DNA from: JACKAL01 sp964400355
Lineage (GTDB): Bacteria > Bdellovibrionota > Bdellovibrionia > Bdellovibrionales > JAGQZY01
Reading direction: 5' to 3'
DNA: 36,751 nt
Assembly: GCA_964400355.1 (NCBI GenBank)
Contig: CAYNTO010000028.1
Location: 1-36,751 of the forward strand
Part shown: positions 23,553 to 31,549 of the stretch, piece by piece
Numbering within the stretch: position 1 is the first letter of the stretch
Layout: each line of letters starts with the position of its first letter
Made by a program: the position numbers and the translations under genes
The notes under the pieces: generated by a model
Databases searched by the model: none
The model's input: only the letters and a program-made list of their open reading frames with translations
Told to the model about the DNA's origin: nothing

Positions 23553-24842
23553 CTATTTATCGATCATTGCGGTGAGCACTTCTGGCGCCGCCTTTGTGAT
23601 CACGATATCGTCTTCTATACGAACACCACCCACATTGAGCCATTTTTCGGCTTCTTGCCAGTTGATAAGATCTCCGTACTTTTTACGCAGTTCTGGATCC
23701 ATAATAAGCGGTTCTACAAAGTAACATCCTGGTTCCACCGTGATCATAAAATTTTCTTCGAGCGGGAAATCCACACGTAGATACACACCACAGTGTTTTT
23801 TGGGCTGTGAATTCTCTTCTTGTCCGGTGTCACGCACGCGCAGTCCTACCAAATGCCCCACACCATGAGGGTAAAACACCGAAATGGCGCCCGTGGAAAT
23901 CATGTCATCCACACTACCGAGAACAAGGCCGGAATCTTTCAGGCCCTGAGCGATCACTCGCGCCGTCACTTCGTGAACACTCTTCCACTCCGTTCCAGCC
24001 GTGGCATGTGCGATACCATGGACTTGCGCTTTTTTAACCACGTCGTAAATCTGTTGCTGCTGAGCGGAGAACTTTCCGCCCACTGGAAACATCCGCGTGA
24101 TGTCCACACAGTAGTCATACAACTGGGCGCCGGCATCGACCAACACCCAATCCCCTTTAACAAATTTCCGTTGCGATGGGATTGCGTGGAGTACCGACGC
24201 ATTTTTACCACTGCCGACCAATGTTCCGTAGGGAACTCCGTGAGCACCCTTGCGGAATATTTCCGCTTCGTATTCAATTTGTAGCTCCCGCTCACTCATA
24301 CCAGCTTGAATGATCGATCGCATTTTATTGTAACCCTGCTCGGCGATACCGGCCACTTTGCGAACCAGCGCAATCTCCTCATCGTCTTTAACTCTGCGCA
24401 CCTTATCCATGCGCGTTTTTAACTCCAACAAAGTGCGATCATTCCTACCTATACTCACACTGGCTTTAGAGGGTTGTCCTAACGAAAACATTTTTTTAAA
24501 GTCGTTCTTTTTTAGATAGTTCTCTAACTCCGAAATATGTGTGCCCACCTCTTCGAATTCGGGAGCCCCCTCCCATACCAATTCCGCTTGACTGTGGGGA
24601 CGCACAAAGAATGTCCAACCCAAATCCTTGCTGTAGGCCGCCACCCCGGATGGCAAACGGTACCCAGTGAGCCAATAATAAGAAGGGTGGGGAAGAAAAT
24701 CATAATTCTGATCCAGTCCGCCGGGTTTTGTGAGCGGTTCGCCCGCAAACACAAGCACACATTCGTTCGGTTTTAAAATCGTGTTCCAGGCTTGAGCCAG
24801 TCTGTTTTTTCGGTTTTCGATCGCTTGAGAAGTAAAAATCAT
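23553..24842 (-). CDS. pepP: Xaa-Pro aminopeptidase (aminopeptidase P, M24B)
   Basis: The protein has 429 residues. The N-terminal domain (FAGEPLTKPGG, FLPHPSYYWLTGY) is that of aminopeptidase P, and the C-terminal pita-bread domain carries all metal ligands: Asp236 and Asp247 (VDAGAQ, YCVDITR), His330 (HGVGHLVG), Glu370 (TVEPGCYF) and Glu410 (VGGVRIEDD). It removes the N-terminal residue from peptides with proline at position two, using two Mn ions, in the cytoplasm. No ribosome site is visible; a promoter ends 6 nt before the ATG. It is followed by the outer-membrane barrel gene after 162 bp. Confidence 0.95.
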   Translation of the reverse strand: MIFTSQAIENRKNRLAQAWNTILKPNECVLVFAGEPLTKPGGLDQNYDFLPHPSYYWLTGYRLPSGVAAYSKDLGWTFFVRPHSQAELVWEGAPEFEEVGTHISELENYLKKNDFKKMFSLGQPSKASVSIGRNDRTLLELKTRMDKVRRVKDDEEIALVRKVAGIAEQGYNKMRSIIQAGMSERELQIEYEAEIFRKGAHGVPYGTLVGSGKNASVLHAIPSQRKFVKGDWVLVDAGAQLYDYCVDITRMFPVGGKFSAQQQQIYDVVKKAQVHGIAHATAGTEWKSVHEVTARVIAQGLKDSGLVLGSVDDMISTGAISVFYPHGVGHLVGLRVRDTGQEENSQPKKHCGVYLRVDFPLEENFMITVEPGCYFVEPLIMDPELRKKYGDLINWQEAEKWLNVGGVRIEDDIVITKAAPEVLTAMIDK

Positions 24843-24848
24843 GGCGTT

Positions 24849-24877
24849 AGCATAGGGGAATCTGCTAATCCTGTCTA
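24849..24877 (-). promoter_or_regulatory. Promoter of pepP, leaderless type
   Basis: TAGACA (24877-24872), 17-bp spacer, TATGCT (24854-24849) on the minus strand, with the -10 box ending 6 nt before ATG 24842. No ribosome site lies in the six intervening bases. Confidence 0.45.
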
Positions 24878-24952
24878 GGTAAGGTGATCGGAATAGGCCG
24901 AATTGAGTAGAAAGTGGTAGTTCAGCGCCTCACCATCTAAGGATTATTGAAT

Positions 24953-25249
24953 TTGGAAACCAAACTCTGTCAACTTTGCAATGAACAGTTTCCCTGTGGA
25001 GCCTTACAGGGAAAATGCTGGTGCATGGATATGCCTGTGGTGCCACCGCTTCCGGCAGCGGTGAGCGACTGCATCTGCGAAAGTTGCTTAGTGAAGCTCT
25101 CTAAAGAAGCCTCTACGCCGAAGGCGCTCATTGAGAACGAAGACTATTATCTTGAGAATGGATTTACCGTTTTCACCGCGCACTACCTGCTGACACGCGG
25201 TTACTGTTGCAACAGCGGATGCCGCCATTGCCCCTATCCGAAAAAATAA
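24953..25249 (+). CDS. Cysteine-rich CWC plus DUF5522 small protein
   Basis: The protein has about 98 residues with two short families in tandem. The N-terminus has CQLCNEQFPCG and KCWCMD, the pattern of the cysteine-rich CWC family, a probable zinc-binding knuckle. The C-terminus has ENEDYYLENGFTVFTAHYLL and GYCCNSGCRHCPYPKK, the DUF5522 signature. No catalytic function is known to me for either. Start codons TTG 24953 (AAGGA nine bases upstream) and TTG 24947 (site too close) are both possible; I prefer the first. It diverges from pepP and converges on the FKBP gene with 25 bp between. Confidence 0.8.
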   Translation: METKLCQLCNEQFPCGALQGKCWCMDMPVVPPLPAAVSDCICESCLVKLSKEASTPKALIENEDYYLENGFTVFTAHYLLTRGYCCNSGCRHCPYPKK

Positions 25250-25274
25250 ATGCCAATTGGTCAATGCCGTTGGA

Positions 25275-25616
25275 CTAATCGCGCGTTTTAACGTCGATCA
25301 GTTCCACATCAAAAATCAAATTGGAATTGGGTCCAATCACAGGACCTACTTGACGATCACCGTAGGCCAGCGAAGCTGGGATACGCAAAGTGCGCTTACC
25401 GCCCACTTTCATGCCCATCAAACCTTGATCCCATCCCTTGATGACCCGTCCAACCCCAACCACAAACTCCAAAGGCTGACCACGATCAAATGAAGAGTCA
25501 AATTTTGTTCCATCTTCCAAGCGACCTTCGTAATGACAACTAATAAGTGCGCCCTTAACCGCGGCAGCTCCGGTTCCTGGTACAGTGTCGATGATTTCAA
25601 GTTCGGTAATGGCCAT
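25275..25616 (-). CDS. FKBP-type peptidyl-prolyl cis-trans isomerase
   Basis: The protein has 113 residues, a single minimal FKBP domain. Family residues are visible in order: VKGALISCHYEGRLEDGTKFDSS (Tyr and Asp of the pocket in HYEGRL and KFDSSFDRG), PLEFVVGVGRVIKGWDQGL with the central Trp, GGKRTLRIPASLAYGD with the pocket Tyr, and NLIFDVELIDV as the last strand. There is no signal peptide, so it is cytoplasmic and probably a folding catalyst or chaperone. It has a strong AAGGAG site five bases before the ATG. Upstream lie 126 bp with two inverted repeats. Confidence 0.95.
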   Translation of the reverse strand: MAITELEIIDTVPGTGAAAVKGALISCHYEGRLEDGTKFDSSFDRGQPLEFVVGVGRVIKGWDQGLMGMKVGGKRTLRIPASLAYGDRQVGPVIGPNSNLIFDVELIDVKTRD

Positions 25617-25683
25617 AGGATCTCCTTATTCGTGAACTCTCACAATTACATCTCTATGGACTCGAGGGCAAAGAGTTCCGTCG

Positions 25684-25728
25684 CCGCACACCCCCGACAG
25701 GGAGTGCGGCTCAAAGAGGACGTCCTCA
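25684..25728 (-). terminator. Two adjacent dyads between the small secreted gene and the FKBP gene
   Basis: GAGGACGTCCTC (25717-25728) is a perfect 12-bp palindrome. Next to it GCCGCAC (25684-25690) and GTGCGGC (25705-25711) form a 7-bp arm pair with a further CCC/GGG inside. They lie 15-59 nt after the stop of the minus-strand secreted gene and may form its terminator, but no U-run follows; an operator for the FKBP gene is the alternative. Confidence 0.4.
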
Positions 25729-25742
25729 CACGGCGCACGCGC

Positions 25743-26072
25743 CTATTGAGAAACCGGATCGCCTGCTGGATGATCGTAATTTGGACACCAGCCAATTTGG
25801 TTCATCTTTTTAAATGTGGGACCAAATTGTTTCGTGTAAACCAGATTACCTTTTACGCAATAGCAGTTTCCGTGCTGGAGAAACTTTTTAATATTTTTAG
25901 GATCTTTGGTAAATTGTTTTACTATGGCTGGACCATTTTGCAGATCACCGATAATGCCAAAAATAGGATGGTTGGGCTGGTACTTTGTGAAATACCCACA
26001 ATGCCAGTTGGCCGCACCGGCAGGCAGAACCAAAAATAGTGTTGCGATCACGGATAGTAGCTGCTTCTTCAT
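25743..26072 (-). CDS. Small secreted protein with four cysteines
   Basis: The protein has 109 residues. The signal peptide is MKKQLLSVIATLFLVLPAGA with cleavage after AGA, leaving a mature protein of about 88 residues with Cys25, Cys70, Cys72 and Cys96 (WHCGYF, GNCYCVKGN, GWCPN), probably two disulfides. It is basic and I recognise no family. ATG 26072 has an AAGGAG site five bases upstream; an in-frame ATG ten codons earlier lies before the ribosome site and would spoil the signal peptide. Its promoter is embedded in a perfect 10-bp dyad, so it is probably a regulated gene. Confidence 0.8.
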   Translation of the reverse strand: MKKQLLSVIATLFLVLPAGAANWHCGYFTKYQPNHPIFGIIGDLQNGPAIVKQFTKDPKNIKKFLQHGNCYCVKGNLVYTKQFGPTFKKMNQIGWCPNYDHPAGDPVSQ

Positions 26073-26101
26073 ACGCACTCCTTTGCGATTTGTTTTCCGC
26101 A

Positions 26102-26141
26102 ATTATCATCCCGCAAATATCTGCAGTCATTTGCAGATATT
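26102..26141 (-). promoter_or_regulatory. Promoter with operator-like dyad for the small secreted protein
   Basis: On the minus strand ATGACT (26130-26125) and GATAAT (26107-26102) are 17 bp apart, giving a leader of about 22 nt with a good ribosome site. The -35 lies at the centre of a perfect dyad, AATATCTGCA (26116-26125) and TGCAGATATT (26132-26141), with 6 bp between arms. Binding of a dimeric regulator here would cover the promoter. Confidence 0.55.
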
Positions 26142-26145
26142 GTGA

Positions 26146-26162
26146 ATTCCTTGTGAAGGAAT
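26146..26162. terminator. Hairpin after the beta-helix lipoprotein gene
   Basis: ATTCCTT and AAGGAAT form a perfect 7-bp stem with a 3-nt loop, 22 nt after the stop codon at 26185. It lacks a U-run on the minus strand, so it may terminate or only protect the 3' end. Confidence 0.4.
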
Positions 26163-26184
26163 CACCCATTCGTGCGCTCACATC

Positions 26185-28248
26185 TTAATAGTAGTTCGGA
26201 GCATGGCCAAAGTATTTCGTGAGGCCATTGGCCACACCGTTATTGGTCGCGTACCACAAAGGCGTGCTGCCTCGAGGCGTACCATATGCAGCTCCGCCGT
26301 GTCCCAAAGCATCAACCCAGTTGTTCGAAACGTAATGATAGTTTCCACCCAAAACATGTATTCCAATAAACTGTCTGTAGGCTGTCACCGCGGAGATATA
26401 ACAGCTGTCCACAACAACGCCATCCGTACCCTCGCCAATTGTAATGGCGGCCGCGTCATTCTCACGAGACTGGAGCATGTTGGCATCGTACACATGAACG
26501 CGCTTCAATAAGATATTGAACGACTTTGCCGACTGCGCACCCACCAGCGATATGCCTCCGTACGCCGAGTATGTTACCTTTGTGTCGTACACGTACAAAT
26601 TGGAAACACCTTCGAATACTTCGATGCCATAGGCAAAGTTTGTAAAGTGAGAGTTGTAAACTTCCACACCTTTTGTTCGGAAAGTTGCAAAACCTTGTCC
26701 AGCCATCATTCCTGCATTGTAAATGCGCGCCGCGCTTCCAATTCCCTGAGCCTGGATGTTATTGAGAACCACCGGCATATCCATATAACTCAAATAGCCA
26801 CTCAAGTGAGTGCCGTGAATGTAAGTGGGTGTTCCGTTGACGCGAACACCGCGAAGATACGCTTTAGAAATATTCACATTATCAAATCGGATGCCAGTGC
26901 CCACCAAAGGCTTAACCGCAGCTGATGCAAAATAATTTCCGTAATCTCCGGCGTAGACTTCGATGCCCGTGGCCACTTCTCCCATGGTAATGTTGCTCAC
27001 CGAAACATTGTAAGGAGCCGAAAGCCAAATTCCCCAATTTCCACAAACATCAAAGCACGAAGTACTTCCCAGTGGAGCCGCACTTCCATCGCCAGCCACA
27101 CCAAAAGCCATCAGGCCATCAATGCGAACATTGTCGATCACAACACTGTGGGGATGCCCCGTCCAATCTCCGCTCGTGCCTGTGTAACTGCCACCGGCCA
27201 ACCAACCCCATTGCACCGCAATGGCCGTCGTCATACCGTAGTTCACTGGAAAATGAATGTTGCGCACAACAACCGAAGAACTATCACCCCAAATGTTAAT
27301 GCCAATCTCTCCCACAACTCCACCTTTAAGAGTGAGCCCCTCCAGTACAACATTGCTGTAGCCTTTCCCAGTGGCATATTCGCCCACCTGAATATGATGG
27401 CGAAACACGCTGTTCGCCGCACGTGGCATTGCGATGTTATCTAGAGTCATGTTCTTTAAAAATGTATTTGATCGCATCTGAAACAGATGTCGATCATTGG
27501 ACATATAGGCATACTCTTGACCACCAGTAAGGCGCGCGAGAATTTGCGCACCATTGCCATCTATTCCATTGCCCTGAGGAACAACTAAACCAGGGTTCAA
27601 GGTCATGGCGTAGTTGGCGCCCTTAAGACTCATGGTAACGCCCGAAGTTTCGCTCACAGCATCCAGCATCTTTCGAAAAGCCTGAGCGTCATCAGATGCG
27701 CCATCACCTTTGGCACCAAACCAATACGGATAAAGAGTTCTAACTGCGTTTCCACTCAATAGAAAGCGACCGGCACCGGATACAAACTGCTGGTCCTCTG
27801 CGCGCACATCGTAGACGCGAACCACTTGCTGCGCACTGATCTCGATTAAGCCCCTTGCACTCACGCACAGTTGTACATTCGACGGCACTGTAACAGAGCT
27901 TGGCTCCACAATTTTTTTATCCACCAATAGAGTCGCCGCTGCGCCACCGAGAGCGGCAACGGTTTTAGCAATGCTCTCCTGTACGGTAACGATTTTTCCA
28001 ACTATAGAGCATCTCGAATTAGGGAGAACCGTCGGTTCCTTAAAACCTGCTGGCGGTGGGCTCTGAGTTACAGGGGCAGGTGTTTGTCCCACTGCTGGAG
28101 TATTAGCGGCAGGTACGTCCGTTGTGATTCTTGCCACGTTACTCATCATACTAGAGGACACCATCGACATTTGGGCTTTAAACTGTCCAAATGTACAACC
28201 GGTTGTCAGAACTAAGACCGCAGCTAATTTGAGAATTGATCTTTCCAT
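26185..28248 (-). CDS. Lipoprotein with right-handed beta-helix (pectate-lyase-3-like) domain
   Basis: The protein has 687 residues from ATG 28248. The N-terminus MERSILKLAAVLVLTTGC ends in a lipobox with Cys18. A Ser/Thr/Pro-rich linker follows to about residue 70. YPYWFGAKGDGASDDAQAF at 173-191 is the hallmark start of the pectate-lyase-3/GH28-like beta-helix group. The following 480 residues are short repeated strands rich in Asn, Val, Gly and Ile (for example SNVVLEGLTLKGG and SVVVRNIHFPVN), as expected for stacked coils. It would be a membrane-anchored protein that binds or cleaves a polysaccharide; catalytic residues are not identified. The start is uncertain: ATG 28248 has GGGGG upstream, while ATG 28260 is preceded by TACAAT at 6 nt spacing. 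Confidence 0.85.
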   Translation of the reverse strand: MERSILKLAAVLVLTTGCTFGQFKAQMSMVSSSMMSNVARITTDVPAANTPAVGQTPAPVTQSPPPAGFKEPTVLPNSRCSIVGKIVTVQESIAKTVAALGGAAATLLVDKKIVEPSSVTVPSNVQLCVSARGLIEISAQQVVRVYDVRAEDQQFVSGAGRFLLSGNAVRTLYPYWFGAKGDGASDDAQAFRKMLDAVSETSGVTMSLKGANYAMTLNPGLVVPQGNGIDGNGAQILARLTGGQEYAYMSNDRHLFQMRSNTFLKNMTLDNIAMPRAANSVFRHHIQVGEYATGKGYSNVVLEGLTLKGGVVGEIGINIWGDSSSVVVRNIHFPVNYGMTTAIAVQWGWLAGGSYTGTSGDWTGHPHSVVIDNVRIDGLMAFGVAGDGSAAPLGSTSCFDVCGNWGIWLSAPYNVSVSNITMGEVATGIEVYAGDYGNYFASAAVKPLVGTGIRFDNVNISKAYLRGVRVNGTPTYIHGTHLSGYLSYMDMPVVLNNIQAQGIGSAARIYNAGMMAGQGFATFRTKGVEVYNSHFTNFAYGIEVFEGVSNLYVYDTKVTYSAYGGISLVGAQSAKSFNILLKRVHVYDANMLQSRENDAAAITIGEGTDGVVVDSCYISAVTAYRQFIGIHVLGGNYHYVSNNWVDALGHGGAAYGTPRGSTPLWYATNNGVANGLTKYFGHAPNYY

Positions 28249-28365
28249 ATGTACCCCCATATAAATATTGTAGGACGGGTTCCCGGGATCACGGGCTGAC
28301 AGATCGAAGTCTTCGGTACCACTCTGAGACGGTATTTTGAGTTTTACGTCTCAAACAGATACGTC

Positions 28366-30177
28366 CTAGTCTTTACGAACCAAAGATTCAATTTTTTCCA
28401 GGCGCTCCATTTGTTCCATTAAAGCGTCTTCCAGTTGCTCGATGGCGGCGGCGCACACACTCAGCTCCTTAACAACTTCTCCCATACGCGAACCTTGCGC
28501 AGAAAGGAGCTCTTCGTTAAGCGCGTTCAAACGATCGGTATTTTTCTGTAACGATGCCTCACCTTTTTGAATGGTCCTTTTGAGTTCGCGGTGTTCGCTG
28601 TGAAGTTTTTTGTTCTCTTCCCAAGAGTTGGATTTGGCCGCCTCACTCTTAACCGCCGGAGGTACCTCTGACGATATTCCACTCGCTCTCGTGCTGAGAG
28701 CGCCTTTTTCCAAACTCCACAGGTAATCATCGTAGCTGCCCGGATAAATTTCGGCGCATCCATCTCGTATCTCAAGAATTTTGGTGGCAATGCGCCCAAT
28801 AAAACTGCGATCGTGGCTGACCACAACTATGGTGCCTTCATAATTTTTGAGAGCGGTTGTGAGCGCTTCCACCGTATCGAAATCCAGATGGTTGGTCGGT
28901 TCATCGAGCAGAATCAGCGGACTACGCTGCAAAAGGATCTGCCCCAGAGCCACTCGCGATTTCTCGCCGCCGGAGAGGACTGCTACTTTTTTATGTACTG
29001 TATCTCCAGAAAATAAAAGTGAACCCGCTACAGAAAGAATATCTTGCACTGGCAGATTGGGCGCGGCCACCCGCTGTAGACTCTCAAGCACGGTTTCCGT
29101 TGCTATGAGCTCTTCACTCACATGTTGCGCATAATAGGAGAGTGAAACATTGTGTCCCAATTTGCGCTCTCCACTGAGCAAGGGCAATCGCCCCGCCAAA
29201 GACTTCAGTAAAGTGGATTTTCCGGCTCCATTAAACCCAACCACACCCAAATGCGTGCCGCGCTCCAAACGCAAATTGGAATTTGCAATGATGGTGTGCT
29301 CGCCGTAACCCAAATCCGCAGCGTGGAGATTAAGAATTTCTTTTCCCGTGGCTATTGGCGCAGGAATGGTGACGTGTGCGCGCACGGGCAGATCTTTAAT
29401 CTCTATCTTTTCCATTTTTTCGAGCTGCTTAGCGCGGCTTTGTGCCTGGCGTGCCTTTGTGGCCTTGGCGCCAAAGCGATCAATAAAATCCTGCAGGTGT
29501 TTGCGTTTGTTCTCTTGATTGGCGGCCTGCGCTTCAAGAATTTCGCGCATCTGTGCTTTTTGTTCGAAGTAATCGTCGATGGTGCCCGGGTATTTAGTGA
29601 TCTCGCCCTGCTCCACTTCAAGCGTATGATCGGTGACTCGTCTCAGGAACTCGCGATCATGAGAGATCAACATAAAGGCCCCGCGGTAGTCTTGGAGGAA
29701 ACGCTCGAGCGCCAATATGCTTTCTAAATCTAAGAAATTGGTGGGCTCATCGAGCAACATTAAATTGGGCTCGCGGCCAATCAGTGACACAAGTTTCATA
29801 CGCATACGATAGCCGCCGCTCAGCTGGTGGAAGGGAACCGCAAAATGTTCCTCCGACAGTCCGAGATCTTTTCCCAATTGCTTCAGCTCCCAGAGTGGTG
29901 TTGTGCATGTGGAGCTCAAATACTCCTCGGCAGAAACGTCCAGCGGTTCGTGAGCTTCCTGCTCCAGATATCCGATACTCAGCTTTTGCGATTTTACAAT
30001 TTCGCCAGAGTCGAGCGACACCTGCCCCACTAAAACTTTAAACAAAGTAGTTTTACCCGCTCCGTTTGGACCGATCACGCCCACATGTTCACCCGCATTG
30101 ATTGAAAAGCGAGCATCATCAAAAAGCACCTTAGTGCCAAAGTGTTTGTAGCCATTGTAGAGCTGGAGCAGATTCAT
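28366..30177 (-). CDS. ABC-F family ATPase (translation factor type)
   Basis: The protein has 603 residues with two ABC cassettes and no membrane helices. Cassette one: GPNGAGKTT, LSGGYRMRM and LLDEPTNFLD. Cassette two: GFNGAGKSTL, LSGGEKSRVALGQ and LLDEPTNHLD. An Arg/Lys-rich linker between them (KATKARQAQSRAKQLEKMEK) is the ABC-F tRNA-interaction motif, and the C-terminal 100 residues are a charged coiled coil. Such proteins act at the ribosomal E site; whether this one is a housekeeping factor (Uup/YheS-like) or gives antibiotic protection cannot be told. ATG 30177 begins the first strand (NLLQLYNGYKHFG); codons further upstream would overlap the promoter. Confidence 0.93.
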   Translation of the reverse strand: MNLLQLYNGYKHFGTKVLFDDARFSINAGEHVGVIGPNGAGKTTLFKVLVGQVSLDSGEIVKSQKLSIGYLEQEAHEPLDVSAEEYLSSTCTTPLWELKQLGKDLGLSEEHFAVPFHQLSGGYRMRMKLVSLIGREPNLMLLDEPTNFLDLESILALERFLQDYRGAFMLISHDREFLRRVTDHTLEVEQGEITKYPGTIDDYFEQKAQMREILEAQAANQENKRKHLQDFIDRFGAKATKARQAQSRAKQLEKMEKIEIKDLPVRAHVTIPAPIATGKEILNLHAADLGYGEHTIIANSNLRLERGTHLGVVGFNGAGKSTLLKSLAGRLPLLSGERKLGHNVSLSYYAQHVSEELIATETVLESLQRVAAPNLPVQDILSVAGSLLFSGDTVHKKVAVLSGGEKSRVALGQILLQRSPLILLDEPTNHLDFDTVEALTTALKNYEGTIVVVSHDRSFIGRIATKILEIRDGCAEIYPGSYDDYLWSLEKGALSTRASGISSEVPPAVKSEAAKSNSWEENKKLHSEHRELKRTIQKGEASLQKNTDRLNALNEELLSAQGSRMGEVVKELSVCAAAIEQLEDALMEQMERLEKIESLVRKD

Positions 30178-30185
30178 GAAACCAA

Positions 30186-30214
30186 AACATAGAGAATATT
30201 GGTGTGAATAACAA
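30186..30214 (-). promoter_or_regulatory. Promoter of the ABC-F gene, leaderless type
   Basis: TTGTTA (30214-30209), 17-bp spacer, TATGTT (30191-30186) on the minus strand. The -10 box ends 8 nt before ATG 30177 and no ribosome site is seen. Confidence 0.4.
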
Positions 30215-30221
30215 GCCAATT

Positions 30222-30255
30222 GTGGCGCCTTGAATAGACGCCACTTTAAAGTGGC
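30222..30255 (-). other. Overlapping alternative hairpins after the old yellow enzyme gene
   Basis: A perfect 16-bp palindrome, GCCACTTT joined to AAAGTGGC (30240-30255), shares its inner arm with a second pair, GTGGCG (30222-30227) and CGCCAC (30239-30244). The two structures cannot form at the same time. They lie 10 nt after the stop of the upstream gene and before the ABC-F promoter; possible terminator or processing site, no U-run. Confidence 0.4.
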
Positions 30256-30264
30256 AGTACGGAT

Positions 30265-31329
30265 TTATGAGCGTCCATACTGGACGGGTTTTTTCACCTT
30301 ATCGCCAAGTGCAGTTGCAGCGTGTAGTGGCCAATAGGGATCACGCAACATCTCGCGCGCCATAAAAATAGCGTCGGCCTTGCCCTCGCTCAAAATTTCC
30401 TCTGCCTGGTGCGGCTCGGTGATCATGCCCACAGCTGAGGTCATTACCTCCGCCTCTTTTCTGATCTTTTGTGCAAACGGAACCTGATAGTTGGGGCCCA
30501 CCGGGATCGACGGATGGGAAAGGCTCCCTCCTGTGGAACAGTCTATCAAATCCACACCGAATTCCTTTAATTTTTGAGACAGCACCACGGCATCGTTCTC
30601 CGTAAAAGACGGCGTATCTTCATCGGCCCAGTCCGTTGCAGAAATCCGCGCAAAAAGCGGCAAGTGCTGTGGCCATTTCGCACGCACGGCGCGTGCGACC
30701 TCCAGGGGAAAGCGCATACGGTTTTCTAAACTTCCGCCGTACATGTCCTTACGCTTGTTCGAAATCGGTGTGAGAAATTCGTTGAGCAAGTAGCCGTGAG
30801 CCAAGTGAATCTCTAAAACTTCGAACCCCGCTTTGGAACTGCGCTCTGCTGCCTTTTCAAAATCGCCAATGACCTTTTTAAAATCGCTCTCATTCATTTC
30901 GCGAGGCTCGGCGTATTTATCAAACGCCACAGCACTGGGTGCGATGGTCTCCCATCCACCGTCTGCTAAAGGAACAGAACCACTTCCCTTCCACGGTGAA
31001 AAGGTGGAAGCTTTGCGACCGGCGTGCGCGATCTGAATTCCAGGCACCGCGCCCTGTGTTTTTATAAACTGAGTTAAACGCTGGAAGCTTGCAATATGGT
31101 CGTCAGACCATATTCCTGAATCCTCAGGAGAGATGCGGCCTTCGGGTGACACCGCGGTCGCCTCTACCACTACTAATCCAGCACCGCCAACGGCGCGGCT
31201 GCCGAGATGCACGAAGTGCCAGTCCGTGGGATGCCCGTCCACACTGGAATACTGGCACATGGGTGAAACCCAAATGCGATTTTTAAATTCTACAGATTTT
31301 ATTTTTAAAGGAGAAAACAGTTTCGACAT
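30265..31329 (-). CDS. Old yellow enzyme family NADPH:flavin oxidoreductase (YqjM-like)
   Basis: The protein has 354 residues and binds FMN in a TIM barrel. YqjM-subgroup markers are present: SPMCQYSS with Cys25 and Tyr27, which tune the flavin, GIQIAHAGRKAS, and EIHLAHGYLLNEFLTP with the His pair that binds the carbonyl of the substrate, followed by NRMRFPLEVARAVR and a C-terminal MAREMLRDPYWP. These enzymes reduce activated alkenes, quinones and similar electrophiles with NADPH. The start ATG 31329 has GAGGAA eight bases upstream; the upstream stop codon lies 11 nt before it. It is the last gene of a probable four-gene unit behind the SDR gene. Confidence 0.93.
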   Translation of the reverse strand: MSKLFSPLKIKSVEFKNRIWVSPMCQYSSVDGHPTDWHFVHLGSRAVGGAGLVVVEATAVSPEGRISPEDSGIWSDDHIASFQRLTQFIKTQGAVPGIQIAHAGRKASTFSPWKGSGSVPLADGGWETIAPSAVAFDKYAEPREMNESDFKKVIGDFEKAAERSSKAGFEVLEIHLAHGYLLNEFLTPISNKRKDMYGGSLENRMRFPLEVARAVRAKWPQHLPLFARISATDWADEDTPSFTENDAVVLSQKLKEFGVDLIDCSTGGSLSHPSIPVGPNYQVPFAQKIRKEAEVMTSAVGMITEPHQAEEILSEGKADAIFMAREMLRDPYWPLHAATALGDKVKKPVQYGRS

Positions 31330-31340
31330 ATAATTTTTCC

Positions 31341-31535
31341 TCAATGCTCTCCATCAGCATCATTCATTTTTTTTATCACCAAAGCGATAGTTTCCGGATC
31401 CACTTTCGCGCGCTTCATTAACTGCGCGGCATGGGTAAAGTTGTCCGCATCCACCGCATCAAAAAATTCATCCAACTTACCAATGGCCACAAGTTGCTCC
31501 AGCACCAAAGTGCCTTCAAAGTCCTCTTCTGTCAT
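31341..31535 (-). CDS. Small acidic protein of unknown function
   Basis: The protein has 64 residues, is acidic and entirely helical in appearance (MTEEDFEGTLVLEQLVAIGK, then two more helices). It has no signal peptide, cysteine or recognised domain. ATG 31535 has a GGAG site six bases upstream; an in-frame ATG two codons earlier is too close to that site. The stop lies 11 nt before the old yellow enzyme start, and the whole gene reads as one transcription unit with it. A regulatory or assembly role is possible but not shown. Confidence 0.65.
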   Translation of the reverse strand: MTEEDFEGTLVLEQLVAIGKLDEFFDAVDADNFTHAAQLMKRAKVDPETIALVIKKMNDADGEH

Positions 31536-31549
31536 GCGCATCTCCAGTC

